Below are positions 48,951 through 57,981 of a stretch of 64,000 nt of DNA, in pieces. Under the pieces are notes generated by a model. It worked only from the letters and a program-made list of their open reading frames with translations. It ran no database searches and had not been told where the DNA came from. This DNA comes from Xenorhabdus innexi (GTDB lineage Bacteria; Pseudomonadota; Gammaproteobacteria; Enterobacterales; Enterobacteriaceae), in contig NZ_NIBU01000010.1 of the NCBI RefSeq assembly GCF_002632485.1, positions 1-64,000 on the forward strand, given 5' to 3'. Every line of letters starts with the position of its first letter. Within the stretch, counting starts at the first letter, position 1. The position numbers were made by a program, and so were the translations under genes.

Positions 48951-49529
48951 ATGGGTGTATCTCTTTCTAAAGGCGGTAACGTTTCTCTGACCAAAGAAGC
49001 GCCAACAATGAAAAATGTTCTGATCGGTCTGGGCTGGGATGCCCGTGCGACTGACGGACAGGACTTTGACCTTGATGCTTCTGCATTCCTTCTGGCAGCA
49101 AACGGCAAAGTACGCAGTGATGCTGATTTCATTTTCTACAACAATCTGAAATCTTCTGATGGCTCCATTATGCACACTGGCGATAACCGTACCGGTGAAG
49201 GGGATGGTGATGACGAATCACTGAAAATTAAACTGGATCAGATCCCTGCTGACGTAGACAAAATCGTATTTGTTGTCACCATTCATGATGCTCAGACTCG
49301 CCGTCAGAGCTTCGGACAGGTTTCAGGCGCTTTCATTCGTCTGGTTAACGATGATACACAGGCTGAAGTTGCCCGTTATGACCTGACTGAAGATGCATCA
49401 ACTGAAACCGCTATGCTGTTCGGTGAACTGTACCGCCATAATAATGAGTGGAAATTCCGTGCAGTTGGTCAGGGCTATGCGGGTGGTCTGGCATCTGTTT
49501 GTGCTCAGTATGGCATTAACGCAGCCTAA
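48951..49529 (+). CDS. terD: Tellurium resistance protein TerD
   Basis: A 192-residue Ca2+-binding protein of the TerD family. [40 protein letters not shown], the double acidic loop [15 protein letters not shown], and [20 protein letters not shown] are near-identical to known TerD. It is the last ter gene here: terE and terF do not follow; instead there is a terminator. It lies 40 bases after terC with an AGGAA site before the ATG. Confidence 0.96.
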   Translation: MGVSLSKGGNVSLTKEAPTMKNVLIGLGWDARATDGQDFDLDASAFLLAANGKVRSDADFIFYNNLKSSDGSIMHTGDNRTGEGDGDDESLKIKLDQIPADVDKIVFVVTIHDAQTRRQSFGQVSGAFIRLVNDDTQAEVARYDLTEDASTETAMLFGELYRHNNEWKFRAVGQGYAGGLASVCAQYGINAA

Positions 49530-49561
49530 TTCATTTTAAGCAATTGATTAAATTCATACCA

Positions 49562-49589
49562 AACCCTGCCTGACAATACTGGCAGGGTT
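49562..49589 (+). terminator. Terminator of the terZABCD operon
   Basis: AACCCTGCC (49562-49570) and GGCAGGGTT (49581-49589) form a GC-rich stem with a 10-base loop, followed by TTTTTATTT. It lies about 30 bases past terD. Confidence 0.92.
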
Positions 49590-49660
49590 TTTTATTTCCC
49601 TAATCATTTAAACTACTGCTAAAGTATTGCAACATGTCCAAATGACACAAGGAACGTCAA

Positions 49661-49990
49661 ATGAGTCTTCATGTTTTATTTCGCCATACTGATATGCCTG
49701 AATTAACCCTCAGTGGCAGCGCACTCAGTGATGCCGGATTCGGTTCTGATTCCCTATTTCATATATCCCAGCATTCAGATGAAATAATTATTTCTCTGCT
49801 TGCTCCCGAAACTGATCTTGCCAATCTGATTCACGAAATTGAAAACAAGCCGGAACAGGGAATAGATAACGTTCGTGAGAATGGAGAGCTTTATATTGCA
49901 GGCGATTGGTTGACTGACAGTCAATTAATAGAGCAACCCATTAATGTTGAAATCACGACCGGGAAAATAATCCTTAAACCTAAGCAATAA
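49661..49990 (+). CDS. Small protein with two SymE-like units
   Basis: A 109-residue protein. The first half (MPELTLSGSALSDAGFGSDS followed by LFHIS) and the second (GELYIAGDWLTDSQLIEQP then INVEITTGKIILKP) each follow the SymE pattern: L-x-L-x-G-x-W-L-x-x-A/S-G ... V-x-I-x-x-G-x-I-x-L. SymE is an SOS-induced toxin-like protein with an AbrB-type fold. The first unit lacks the Trp, so it may be degenerate. An AAGGAA site precedes the ATG. It lies between terminators and is transcribed alone. A toxin role is not shown; no antisense SymR-like RNA was identified. Confidence 0.5.
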   Translation: MSLHVLFRHTDMPELTLSGSALSDAGFGSDSLFHISQHSDEIIISLLAPETDLANLIHEIENKPEQGIDNVRENGELYIAGDWLTDSQLIEQPINVEITTGKIILKPKQ

Positions 49991-50024
49991 TGTCAAACTT
50001 TTTTGTCGAAATTTGCAGGATATA

Positions 50025-50057
50025 TCAACCGGAAAATGTTCCCTCTTTTCCGGTTGA
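50025..50057. terminator. Bidirectional terminator between SymE-like gene and first oppA
   Basis: TCAACCGGAAAA (50025-50036) and TTTTCCGGTTGA (50046-50057) are perfect 12-base arms around a 9-base loop. It lies between the two convergent genes and the A/T ends suit either strand. Confidence 0.85.
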
Positions 50058-50121
50058 GTATTAATGACAGAACAAATGGCAACTTATTTTCCTCCCGCCA
50101 AAACCATAAAATTACCCGTTA

Positions 50122-51744
50122 TTAATGTTTAATCACAAAAAGATCTTTCGTGGCTGTATATCCGGTTATATCAGCATAATACCCACCGATATAAGGTTTT
50201 ACCAACACCGCCGTCACAGCGTAATAAACGGGAGCTATAGGCGAATCTTTTATTAAGATATCGATAGTTTTCTGAAAATCAGCCTGATTATTGCTTTCTC
50301 CTGCTTTTTCCACCCAATTATCAAACTCTTTATTAGAGTATGATGAAACATTGTTACTTTGGTTGGTAATAAACAGATTTAAAAAAGCTACCGGATTATT
50401 ATAATCCCCAATCCATCCTCCCCTGACAACATCAAATTTTCCGGCATGTTCATTATCCAGCATGACTTTCCATTCCTGGGCTTGTAAAGTGGCAATAGCA
50501 CCAATATTCTTTTTCCACATGGAAGCAGCAGCAATAGCGATTTTTTTATGGCTTTCGGAAGTATTATAAACAAGATTAAATTTAAGTGGATTGTCCTTAT
50601 TAAAACCGGCCTCCTCTAATAATTGCCGTGCTTTTTTATTTCGTTGCTCTTGTGTCCACGCTGCATATTCCGGTAATTTAAATTTAAACCCACCAACATC
50701 CGGTGGCAGAATGGTATAAGCCGGTATCTGGCCCTGAGCAACAATCCTGTTAGCAATAATATCCCGATCCAACGCTAAATTTAACGCCTGCCTGACTCTG
50801 ACATCATTAAACGGATATTTTTTATTATTAAAGTCATAATAGTATGTACTCAGGAGTGGTGTAATATGAATCTGATTACCTATTTTTTGCTTTAATGAGG
50901 CAAAGTCTTCTAACGGGATCGTAAACGTGATATCAATCTCTCCGGCTAAATAGCGATTTAACTCTGATTTATTTGATGATATAGGTAGATATGTCACTTT
51001 ATTAATCACTGTATTTTTATCATTCCAATAATAGTGATTTCTGATACCAACAATTTTTTCATTAACACGCCACTCAGATAATTTAAACGGCCCACTGGAG
51101 ACAAAATATTTTGGTTGTATCCATTTATTCCCATATTTTGTTACTACTTTTTCATTAATAGGATATAGAACAGGAAAAGCTAACATTTGCAGAAAATAAC
51201 CAACCGGCCTTTCCAACTTAACCTCAAGCGTCGTATCATCCAACGCTTTTACTCCTAATTCTTCTACTTTCTTTTTTCCGTTTAAAATAGCTTGTGCATT
51301 GACAACAAAAGCATCAGAAAGGTAGCTACCATAAGGAGAAACAGTTGCCGGATCAATCAACCGACGCCAACTAAAAACAACATCATGGGCAGTGATAGGG
51401 GTACCATCAGACCATTTGATGCCTTTTCTCAAGTGAAAAATCCACGTTTTATTATCTTTCGTATCCCAGCTCTCTGCCAATCTGGGTTCAATTTTGTTGT
51501 TTTTATCCGTTCCGACTAATCCATCGAAAAAATCATTGATAATATTCATTGAAATATTATCTTCAGCCTTATCAACATCCAGTGACTCTGGCTCCGAGCC
51601 ATTATTGCGAATAATATCTTGCTTTTCACTTAATTGAACTCCAGAAGGAATCACTGCGGCATAGGAGGACGTAATACTTCCCAATACTATAATGATAGAA
51701 TAAATTAATATTCCAGCCCTACTATTAATCATTTTATTTAACAT
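50122..51744 (-). CDS. OppA-type peptide-binding protein, paralogue A
   Basis: A 540-residue periplasmic solute-binding protein of the SBP_bac_5 family (oligopeptide ABC import). A signal peptide (GILIYSIIIVLGSITSSYAA) precedes the mature AVIPSGVQLSEKQDIIRNNG. OppA landmarks are FHLRKGIKWSDGTPITAHDV, the RVRQALNLALDRD block and the C-terminal TKDLFVIKH. GAGG lies 8 bases before the ATG. It is the last, leftmost member of a five-gene leftward array. No oppBCDF genes are in the window, so it must work with permeases encoded elsewhere. Confidence 0.9.
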   Translation of the reverse strand: MLNKMINSRAGILIYSIIIVLGSITSSYAAVIPSGVQLSEKQDIIRNNGSEPESLDVDKAEDNISMNIINDFFDGLVGTDKNNKIEPRLAESWDTKDNKTWIFHLRKGIKWSDGTPITAHDVVFSWRRLIDPATVSPYGSYLSDAFVVNAQAILNGKKKVEELGVKALDDTTLEVKLERPVGYFLQMLAFPVLYPINEKVVTKYGNKWIQPKYFVSSGPFKLSEWRVNEKIVGIRNHYYWNDKNTVINKVTYLPISSNKSELNRYLAGEIDITFTIPLEDFASLKQKIGNQIHITPLLSTYYYDFNNKKYPFNDVRVRQALNLALDRDIIANRIVAQGQIPAYTILPPDVGGFKFKLPEYAAWTQEQRNKKARQLLEEAGFNKDNPLKFNLVYNTSESHKKIAIAAASMWKKNIGAIATLQAQEWKVMLDNEHAGKFDVVRGGWIGDYNNPVAFLNLFITNQSNNVSSYSNKEFDNWVEKAGESNNQADFQKTIDILIKDSPIAPVYYAVTAVLVKPYIGGYYADITGYTATKDLFVIKH

Positions 51745-51905
51745 ATTATTTTCCTCTATTGACGTGATGAATATTCCTTATCAATAAGAAATATTGACTT
51801 ACATTTAAAACAATCAATGCATATTCTTATTTAATAAATCATCTGGTGAAAATAACAATTTAAAAAAACTAATTAATGATAGTGACCGCGAATGGCGAAC
51901 GAAAA

Positions 51906-51932
51906 AAGCTGCAACTTTAACAGATGCAGCTT
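51906..51932 (-). terminator. Terminator after OppA paralogue B
   Basis: AAGCTGCA and TGCAGCTT (51906-51913 and 51925-51932) form an 8-base stem, followed on the minus strand by TTTTTT. It lies about 30 bases past the paralogue B stop. Confidence 0.8.
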
Positions 51933-51962
51933 ACTCTATGAAAAAATAGATATATTTACCTT

Positions 51963-53603
51963 TTAATGTTCAATGATATAAAGGTCTTTAGTTGATACAT
52001 AGCCCATCGGAGTGACATAAAACCCACCAACATGGGGCTTCACCATCTTTGAATTGACATAATAATAAATAGGAATAATAGGTGAATCTTTCGTTATTAT
52101 ATCCAGACCTTTCTGCTGGTATAATACATCATTAGTCTCACTGGCTTTTTTAATGGCTTCATCGTAATCACGATTTTCATATAAAGCTGTATTTTTAACC
52201 TGCCCTGACATAAACATATTCAGAAAACTCATTGGGCTATTGTAATCAGCAATCCATGCTCTTCTGATAACCTCAAATTTACCCTGATGCATATTATCCA
52301 GCATTACTTTCCATTCCTGATTCTGTAAAGTAGCCTCAACACCCAGATTCTTTTTCCACATGGAACTGACAGCAATGGCAATTTTTTGATGTGATTCATG
52401 GGTATTGTAAAGCAGATTAAATTTCAATGGGTTGTTTTTATTAAATCCCGCCTCGCTCAATAACGCTTTAGCTTTTTCAATGCGTTGTTCCTGAGTCCAT
52501 GAAGCATAGTCAGGTTCTGAAAATTTAAAGCCTCCTGCATTTGGTGGCACAATAGTATAAGCCGGTTTTTGCCCCTGCCTTAATACTTTGTGGGCGATCA
52601 CATCTCTGTCTACAGCTAAACTTAATGCCTGCCTGACTTTAATATTATCAAAAGGTGGCTTTTTATTATTAAATTCATAGAAATAAGTACCGACTTTAGG
52701 AGAAATATAGACCTGCTCCCCCATTTTTTCCTTTACCGACTCAAAAGATTCAAGTGGAATTGTTTTGGTAAAATCAACTTCACCTGCCAAATAACGACTT
52801 AAAGCAGCCTTTTCAGAAGCAATCACCGGATAATGTACTTTATCAATAACAGTATTTTTATCATCCCAATAATGGATATTTCTGACTCCAATAATTTTTT
52901 CGTTCACCTTCCATTCGGACAATTTAAATGGCCCATTACCGACAAAATTTCCCGGCCTTGTCCATTTTTCACCATATTTTGCAATGACATTTTTATTAAG
53001 GGGCACCATAACTGTATGTGTCAATGCCTGTAAAAAATCGCCCATCGGTTTATCCAGACGAACCTCTAATGTCATATCATCTAATGCTTTTACCCCAAGT
53101 TCTTCGCCTTTCTTTTTTCCTGTGAGTACATCATTAGCATTAATGATACTGATATTTTCAAGATAACTACCATAGGGAGATACGGTGTCAGGAGCAACCA
53201 AACGCCGCCAACTGAAAACAAAATCATGGGCAGTAATGGGGGAACCATCAGACCATTTAATGCCTTTTCTTAAATGAAAAACCCATGTTTGATTATCATT
53301 CGTTTCCCAGCGTTCAGCCAACCTCGGTTCAATATTTCCCTGCCTGTCGGTATAAACCAGCCCATCAAAAAAATCGTGAATAATATCAAATTCAGTATCA
53401 CTGGATACTTTATGTACATCCAATGAAGCAGGCTCAGATAAACTCTGACGTACAATCTCCTGTTTAGCTGCCAGTTTTGTCCCTTCCGGCACAACGGCTG
53501 CCTGAGATAATGAAATACTTCCGAATATTGCTGCAATAACACAAGAGAGTAAACTGATTCTTTTATTTACTTTTATATTCCCTATAATTTTCTTAATATA
53601 CAT
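51963..53603 (-). CDS. OppA-type peptide-binding protein, paralogue B
   Basis: A 546-residue periplasmic peptide-binding protein. ATG 53603 (MYIKKIIGNIKVNKR) is chosen because GGAGAG lies 7 bases upstream; the frame runs further to 53681. The signal peptide ends in SISLSQAA, and the mature start is VVPEGTKLAAKQEIVRQSLS. FHLRKGIKWSDGSPITAHDF and VRQALSLAVDRDVIAHKVLR are OppA-type. The ABC-2 exporter operon lies immediately upstream (53711 onward), separating it from paralogues C, D and E. Confidence 0.9.
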   Translation of the reverse strand: MYIKKIIGNIKVNKRISLLSCVIAAIFGSISLSQAAVVPEGTKLAAKQEIVRQSLSEPASLDVHKVSSDTEFDIIHDFFDGLVYTDRQGNIEPRLAERWETNDNQTWVFHLRKGIKWSDGSPITAHDFVFSWRRLVAPDTVSPYGSYLENISIINANDVLTGKKKGEELGVKALDDMTLEVRLDKPMGDFLQALTHTVMVPLNKNVIAKYGEKWTRPGNFVGNGPFKLSEWKVNEKIIGVRNIHYWDDKNTVIDKVHYPVIASEKAALSRYLAGEVDFTKTIPLESFESVKEKMGEQVYISPKVGTYFYEFNNKKPPFDNIKVRQALSLAVDRDVIAHKVLRQGQKPAYTIVPPNAGGFKFSEPDYASWTQEQRIEKAKALLSEAGFNKNNPLKFNLLYNTHESHQKIAIAVSSMWKKNLGVEATLQNQEWKVMLDNMHQGKFEVIRRAWIADYNSPMSFLNMFMSGQVKNTALYENRDYDEAIKKASETNDVLYQQKGLDIITKDSPIIPIYYYVNSKMVKPHVGGFYVTPMGYVSTKDLYIIEH

Positions 53604-53710
53604 GATGAAGCTCTCCATAATTATATTATTATGTAAACACTCAATATTATATTTCTCTGTAAAAAATAACCTATCTGACATATTAAAAAATAATACTTTG
53701 ATACTTTTTA

Positions 53711-54487
53711 TTACGTTATATATTTTGCATATCGTCTGACACCAATATCAAACACCAGCTTTGCTATAATAATCAAAATCAATGTAACAACTGTTTGAAT
53801 AAAAAACCATTTTATACTCATTATTCCATTTGCAACTGAAGCCGGAACACCAGTTATAAACAGACAGGGAAGTACAAACATCAGAATAATACGTATCAGA
53901 CCATGAAAAGACTGTTCCGGTCTTACCAATACCTTAAAACAAGGGTTGGAATATTTAATACTTACTAAAGCAGATGTCCAGAATATTGTCGTTCTTATAA
54001 TCCATGTAATCGCCGTCAGTACCAGAATCCCTTCAAACACCATAACTAAATGAAGAATAATGTAAATGGCTTCCGTTTCTAAGTAGATATGAACAGCAAA
54101 AAACAGTATAAGGGATAAGAATGATAAAAGAAAATGCTCAAACGCGATACCAGTCGCAATATAAAGAAACTGTGTATTAATAGGTAATATCAAATGAGGA
54201 TCGAGTTTTAATGATTTAACTTTATTTGTTAGCAGAAAACTTCCTCTCCCGAATAAAAACAGATAAAAGTTATCAACCAAACACACTGTAGTGAAAAATA
54301 TAAGGATAAAATCACGCGATAACATATAATCTACAGACTGCGTTCCTAAAATAGCATACCAGAAAAAACCCTGAGCCACATAGAAATTAAAATTAATAAA
54401 AGCGGCCATCCAGAAATTAAACGGGCTTTTCTTGGCTTCTGATAAGCTATTTTTAAATCCGATAATGATAAGATTAAGCATTTCCAT
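53711..54487 (-). CDS. ABC-2 type permease (DUF990-like), second subunit
   Basis: A 258-residue AT-rich membrane protein with about six helices. It resembles the ABC2_membrane_6/DUF990 permeases that occur in pairs with an ABC ATPase (SPFNFWMAAFINFNFYVAQG near 20-40; a conserved RPEQSFHG-like loop near 190-200). It overlaps the preceding permease by 14 bases. With the two genes upstream it should form an ABC exporter of unknown substrate. The family is common in Gram-positive bacteria and cyanobacteria. Confidence 0.7.
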   Translation of the reverse strand: MEMLNLIIIGFKNSLSEAKKSPFNFWMAAFINFNFYVAQGFFWYAILGTQSVDYMLSRDFILIFFTTVCLVDNFYLFLFGRGSFLLTNKVKSLKLDPHLILPINTQFLYIATGIAFEHFLLSFLSLILFFAVHIYLETEAIYIILHLVMVFEGILVLTAITWIIRTTIFWTSALVSIKYSNPCFKVLVRPEQSFHGLIRIILMFVLPCLFITGVPASVANGIMSIKWFFIQTVVTLILIIIAKLVFDIGVRRYAKYIT

Positions 54488-55226
54488 TATACCCTTGATT
54501 ATACTTCAGCATATAACGCCAGATTACACTAAAAATTATCGCCAGACATATCATCACCAATAAACCGCTAAGCATAAAGTAGAGAGATATTGAGTTTGTT
54601 GCAATCTTAACAGGGACATAAGTAATGTATTGAAATGGAATATAATTAAAAACTGTTTTTACAGTATCATTAAATACATCCAATGGTATCACTGCACCTG
54701 ATAATGCCCATGATAACGTATCCTTTACCATAATAAATGAATAAGCCCCTCTGAATTTAAATGCCAGACAGGATAATATCATAGTTAAATATAAGTTAAT
54801 CAACAACCCTATACACAGCGCCATAAATAGCCATAATAAATCTGGCATATTCCCCTGATACCAGATTATAAAAATAATCAGCGGAGACATAACAAACATC
54901 CTTGATAACATCTGCCCAAGCGCATATTCAGAATAGTATAATAATATTGACTTAGGCATGATAATTAATTTATCAATGCTTCCATCTTCAATATTGAATG
55001 CCAGTCTCTCCGGAAACCCTGCAATACTTGTTAATTGAAACACCATAACAGACCATAATATATAAGTAATTATCTCATTACGAGTATAATGAGCAAAATC
55101 ATTTGAATTTGTCATTGTACTCCAAAAAGATAATTCAACCGTATACAGTGTTATTATAAGAAAATAGTAACCTAATATAATATTCTTAGCGCGAATAGTT
55201 TCTATAAAAGAGAATTTAGCAATCAC
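54474..55226 (-). CDS. ABC-2 type permease, first subunit
   Basis: A 250-residue membrane protein with about six helices. The GDIXXXXXXP-like element SIDKLIIMPKSILLYYSEYA near 85-105 and the C-terminal FQYITYVPVKIA loop are typical of ABC-2 export permeases. It overlaps the ATPase gene by four bases (ATGA) and the next permease by 14, so the three are cotranslated. Substrate unknown. Confidence 0.7.
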   Translation of the reverse strand: MIAKFSFIETIRAKNIILGYYFLIITLYTVELSFWSTMTNSNDFAHYTRNEIITYILWSVMVFQLTSIAGFPERLAFNIEDGSIDKLIIMPKSILLYYSEYALGQMLSRMFVMSPLIIFIIWYQGNMPDLLWLFMALCIGLLINLYLTMILSCLAFKFRGAYSFIMVKDTLSWALSGAVIPLDVFNDTVKTVFNYIPFQYITYVPVKIATNSISLYFMLSGLLVMICLAIIFSVIWRYMLKYNQGYNGNA

Positions 55227-55981
55227 AAAAATAGCCTCTCTAAATATATGGCATTCTTTTCCTTTGAATCATTTTCATTAAGATTGACTCTTGACACATT
55301 TCCTTCTTTCAAAAAGATAATATCTTTACAAATATCTGCAATATCAATCATATTGTGAGAAGTGATCAGTATTTTACTTTCATTAATATTGGCGTATTCC
55401 TTTAAAATACTACGTAATAAAATTTGTGATTCTATGTCTAATCCAATTGTTGGCTCATCTAAAATAAGTAATTTTGGCTTATTCAGCATATGTATTAACA
55501 GATTAGATTTAACAGACTGGCCTAAAGAGCAGGTTTTTGCCGGTTTTCTGACTATATTTCTGAGGTTCATCATTTCGATCAGGCTTTCAATATGCTCTTT
55601 ATCATAAACGCGCTTATAGATTCTGGAAAAAAGCTCAATGTTTTCATAGAGTGATAGCTCCTCCCAGAGCATTGATCTATTCCCAAAAACAACGCCAAGA
55701 TCAGATAAAAGTTTAGCTGGCCTTCCGTGTGGAGAGATACCAAACACACTAATATCACCAGAATTGGGAGTCAAAATACCCGTAATCAGTTTTATTAATG
55801 TTGTCTTACCCGCACCATTTTTACCCAGCAATCCGATAATTTTTTCATCATTAAATATTTCTATATTTAAGCTCTCAAATAATCTCACCTCAGTTTCATT
55901 TGATTTAAATAAATTCTTAAAAAAGCCATTTTGAATCTCTCTGTTTCGATAGCTAAAATGCAAATTATTTATTTTTATCAT
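55223..55981 (-). CDS. ABC transporter ATP-binding protein
   Basis: A 252-residue ATPase. Walker A is GLLGKNGAGKTTLIKL (~50-65), the signature is unusual (CSLGQSVKSNLL in place of LSGGQ), Walker B is LLILDEPTIGLD, and the switch His is in ITSHN. The SLGQ signature is shared by the DUF990-paired ATPases, which supports one functional unit with the two downstream permeases. ATG 55981 (MIKINNLHF) is preferred over an in-frame TTG at 55990. It heads the operon. Confidence 0.85.
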   Translation of the reverse strand: MIKINNLHFSYRNREIQNGFFKNLFKSNETEVRLFESLNIEIFNDEKIIGLLGKNGAGKTTLIKLITGILTPNSGDISVFGISPHGRPAKLLSDLGVVFGNRSMLWEELSLYENIELFSRIYKRVYDKEHIESLIEMMNLRNIVRKPAKTCSLGQSVKSNLLIHMLNKPKLLILDEPTIGLDIESQILLRSILKEYANINESKILITSHNMIDIADICKDIIFLKEGNVSRVNLNENDSKEKNAIYLERLFL

Positions 55982-56288
55982 GCCAGCCAACTATTTTTAT
56001 AGACAGTAATTTTTATAATTCCCAACTTCTGACAATAATTCTCTATCGGGAAATAAAGAGAATATTACCTGACATAAAATAATTAAAATTAAAACCGCGC
56101 CAATCATTTTATAATTCCAATTAACACATCATGTCAATGTTTGTTTTTTGTCCAATCAAAAACTATTTACATTAACATTATGACTCCTGTAACATTTAAG
56201 TCTCTATGTTAGAATTAATAGCATCACTAACATCCCTATAATGAGAGACATTAGTGATAATTAAACTAAAATTAATATGAATGATTAT
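55982..56288. other. Intergenic region between exporter operon and OppA paralogue C
   Basis: About 300 AT-rich bases holding the exporter promoter and the 3' end of paralogue C. ATCACTAA (56223-56230) and TTAGTGAT (56251-56258) form a weak stem with a 20-base loop that may end the paralogue C transcript. No coding frame was seen. Confidence 0.5.
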
Positions 56289-57914
56289 TTAATGCTTAAT
56301 CACATACATATCCTTTGTAAGATAATAACCTCGTGGATCAACATAAACACCACCAAGATAAGGCTTAATCATTTTATTATTCACATAAGAATAAATTGGG
56401 ATCATCGGAGTATCATTGGAAATAATGTCTAAGGCTTTTTGATACCCGTCTATATCACCTGTTTTACCCGATTCAAGTACCAATTGATCAAATTGTTTAT
56501 TTGAGTAAAAAGATGAGTTTTGTGTATGGCCTGTGGTAAAGATATTAAAATAAGTCATCGGGCTATTATAATCAGCGATCCAACCATATCTGGCAATATC
56601 ATATTTCCCCTGATATTTATTATCTATCAACACTTTCCATTCCTGATTTTGTATAGTGGCATCAACCCCCAAATTTTTCCGCCACATTGAACTGACTGCA
56701 ATGGCAATTTTTTTGTGAGACTCCAGCGTGTTATACAACAAGGTAAATTTCAGCGGGTTATTCTGATTAAACCCGGCTTCATTTAATAATTTTTTCGCTT
56801 TTTCAATCCGTTGTTCTTGCGTCCATGTCGCAAAATCAGGCTGTTTAAAATCAATGCCGCCAATACTCGGTGGAAGGTAAGTATAAACCGGTTGTTGCCC
56901 CTGGCCTAATACCTTATCAGCAATGACTTCTCTATCTATCGCCAGACTTAATGCCTGCCTGACTCTCACATCATTAAACGGTGCTTTTGCGGTATTAATT
57001 TCATAGTAATAAGTGCCTATTCTGGGGGAAACATGAACTTGCTCTGGATACTTTTTCTTTAATGATGCAAAGGATTCCTGTGGAATGGTCAGCGTTATAT
57101 CAATTTCCCCTGCCAGATAACGGTTTAAGTCCGCTTTATTTGAAGTTAAAGTAAGGTAAGTGACTTTATTAATAACCGTATTTTTATCATCCCAATAATG
57201 GGAATTTCTCACACCGACAATTTTCTCATTCACTACCCACTCAGATAATTTAAATGCCCCGCTGCTGACAAAATATTCAGGTTGTATCCACTTATCGCCA
57301 TATTTTTTAATGACTTTTTTACTGACAGGCACCATGACAGGATGTGCCAGTCTCTGCAAAAAATCACCGACAGGCTGGGCTAATTTTATTTCAACCGTAT
57401 AATCATCCAGTGCTTTTATCCCTAACTCATCGGCGTTTTTCTGGCCTTTAAGAATATCATCCGCATTAATGACAGCAGCATCAACAAGGTAATTGCCATA
57501 AGGTGAACCCATTGTCGGATCGAGTAAACGCTGCCAGCTAAATACCACATCATGGGCGGTGATTGGTGTACCATCAGACCATTTAGCCCCGTTTCTTAAA
57601 TGAAAAACCCAGTTTTGGTTATCATTCGTTTCCCAGCTTGTCGCCAATCGGGGAGCGATATTGCCTTTTTGATCGGTATAAACCAAGCCATCAAAAAAAT
57701 CATAAATAATATTAAAATCGGTATCACTTTCAACTTTATGAACATCCAATGAAACTGGTTCCGCACCGTTATTACGGACTATTTCCTGTTTTTCGGCCAA
57801 TTGTGTTCCTGCCGGAATAACCGCCGCATGAGATACCGTTATCCCTGCTAATATTAATGCCATCAAATAAGATAACTGTTTTATGGTTTTATTTTTCATC
57901 ATGTTTATTTTCAT
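56289..57914 (-). CDS. OppA-type peptide-binding protein, paralogue C
   Basis: A 541-residue periplasmic peptide-binding protein. ATG 57914 (MKINMMKNKTIKQLS) is chosen from AGGA 8 bases upstream; the frame runs to 57947. The signal peptide LMALILAGITVSHAA is followed by VIPAGTQLAEKQEIVRNNGA. The usual FHLRNGAKWSDGTPITAHDV and VRQALSLAIDREVIADKVLG are present; the K-to-N change in the first motif differs from its paralogues. It lies 67 bases after paralogue D. Confidence 0.9.
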   Translation of the reverse strand: MKINMMKNKTIKQLSYLMALILAGITVSHAAVIPAGTQLAEKQEIVRNNGAEPVSLDVHKVESDTDFNIIYDFFDGLVYTDQKGNIAPRLATSWETNDNQNWVFHLRNGAKWSDGTPITAHDVVFSWQRLLDPTMGSPYGNYLVDAAVINADDILKGQKNADELGIKALDDYTVEIKLAQPVGDFLQRLAHPVMVPVSKKVIKKYGDKWIQPEYFVSSGAFKLSEWVVNEKIVGVRNSHYWDDKNTVINKVTYLTLTSNKADLNRYLAGEIDITLTIPQESFASLKKKYPEQVHVSPRIGTYYYEINTAKAPFNDVRVRQALSLAIDREVIADKVLGQGQQPVYTYLPPSIGGIDFKQPDFATWTQEQRIEKAKKLLNEAGFNQNNPLKFTLLYNTLESHKKIAIAVSSMWRKNLGVDATIQNQEWKVLIDNKYQGKYDIARYGWIADYNSPMTYFNIFTTGHTQNSSFYSNKQFDQLVLESGKTGDIDGYQKALDIISNDTPMIPIYSYVNNKMIKPYLGGVYVDPRGYYLTKDMYVIKH

Positions 57915-57945
57915 GCATTTAATCCTATAACTATTATTTTTATAC

Positions 57946-57975
57946 AATCAGAGCCTGTAGTCACAAGCTCTGATT
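57946..57975 (-). terminator. Terminator after OppA paralogue D
   Basis: AATCAGAGC and GCTCTGATT (57946-57954 and 57967-57975) form a 9-base stem with a 12-base loop. A T-rich stretch follows on the minus strand. It lies just past the paralogue D stop and before paralogue C. Confidence 0.65.
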
Positions 57976-57981
57976 CTTTTA

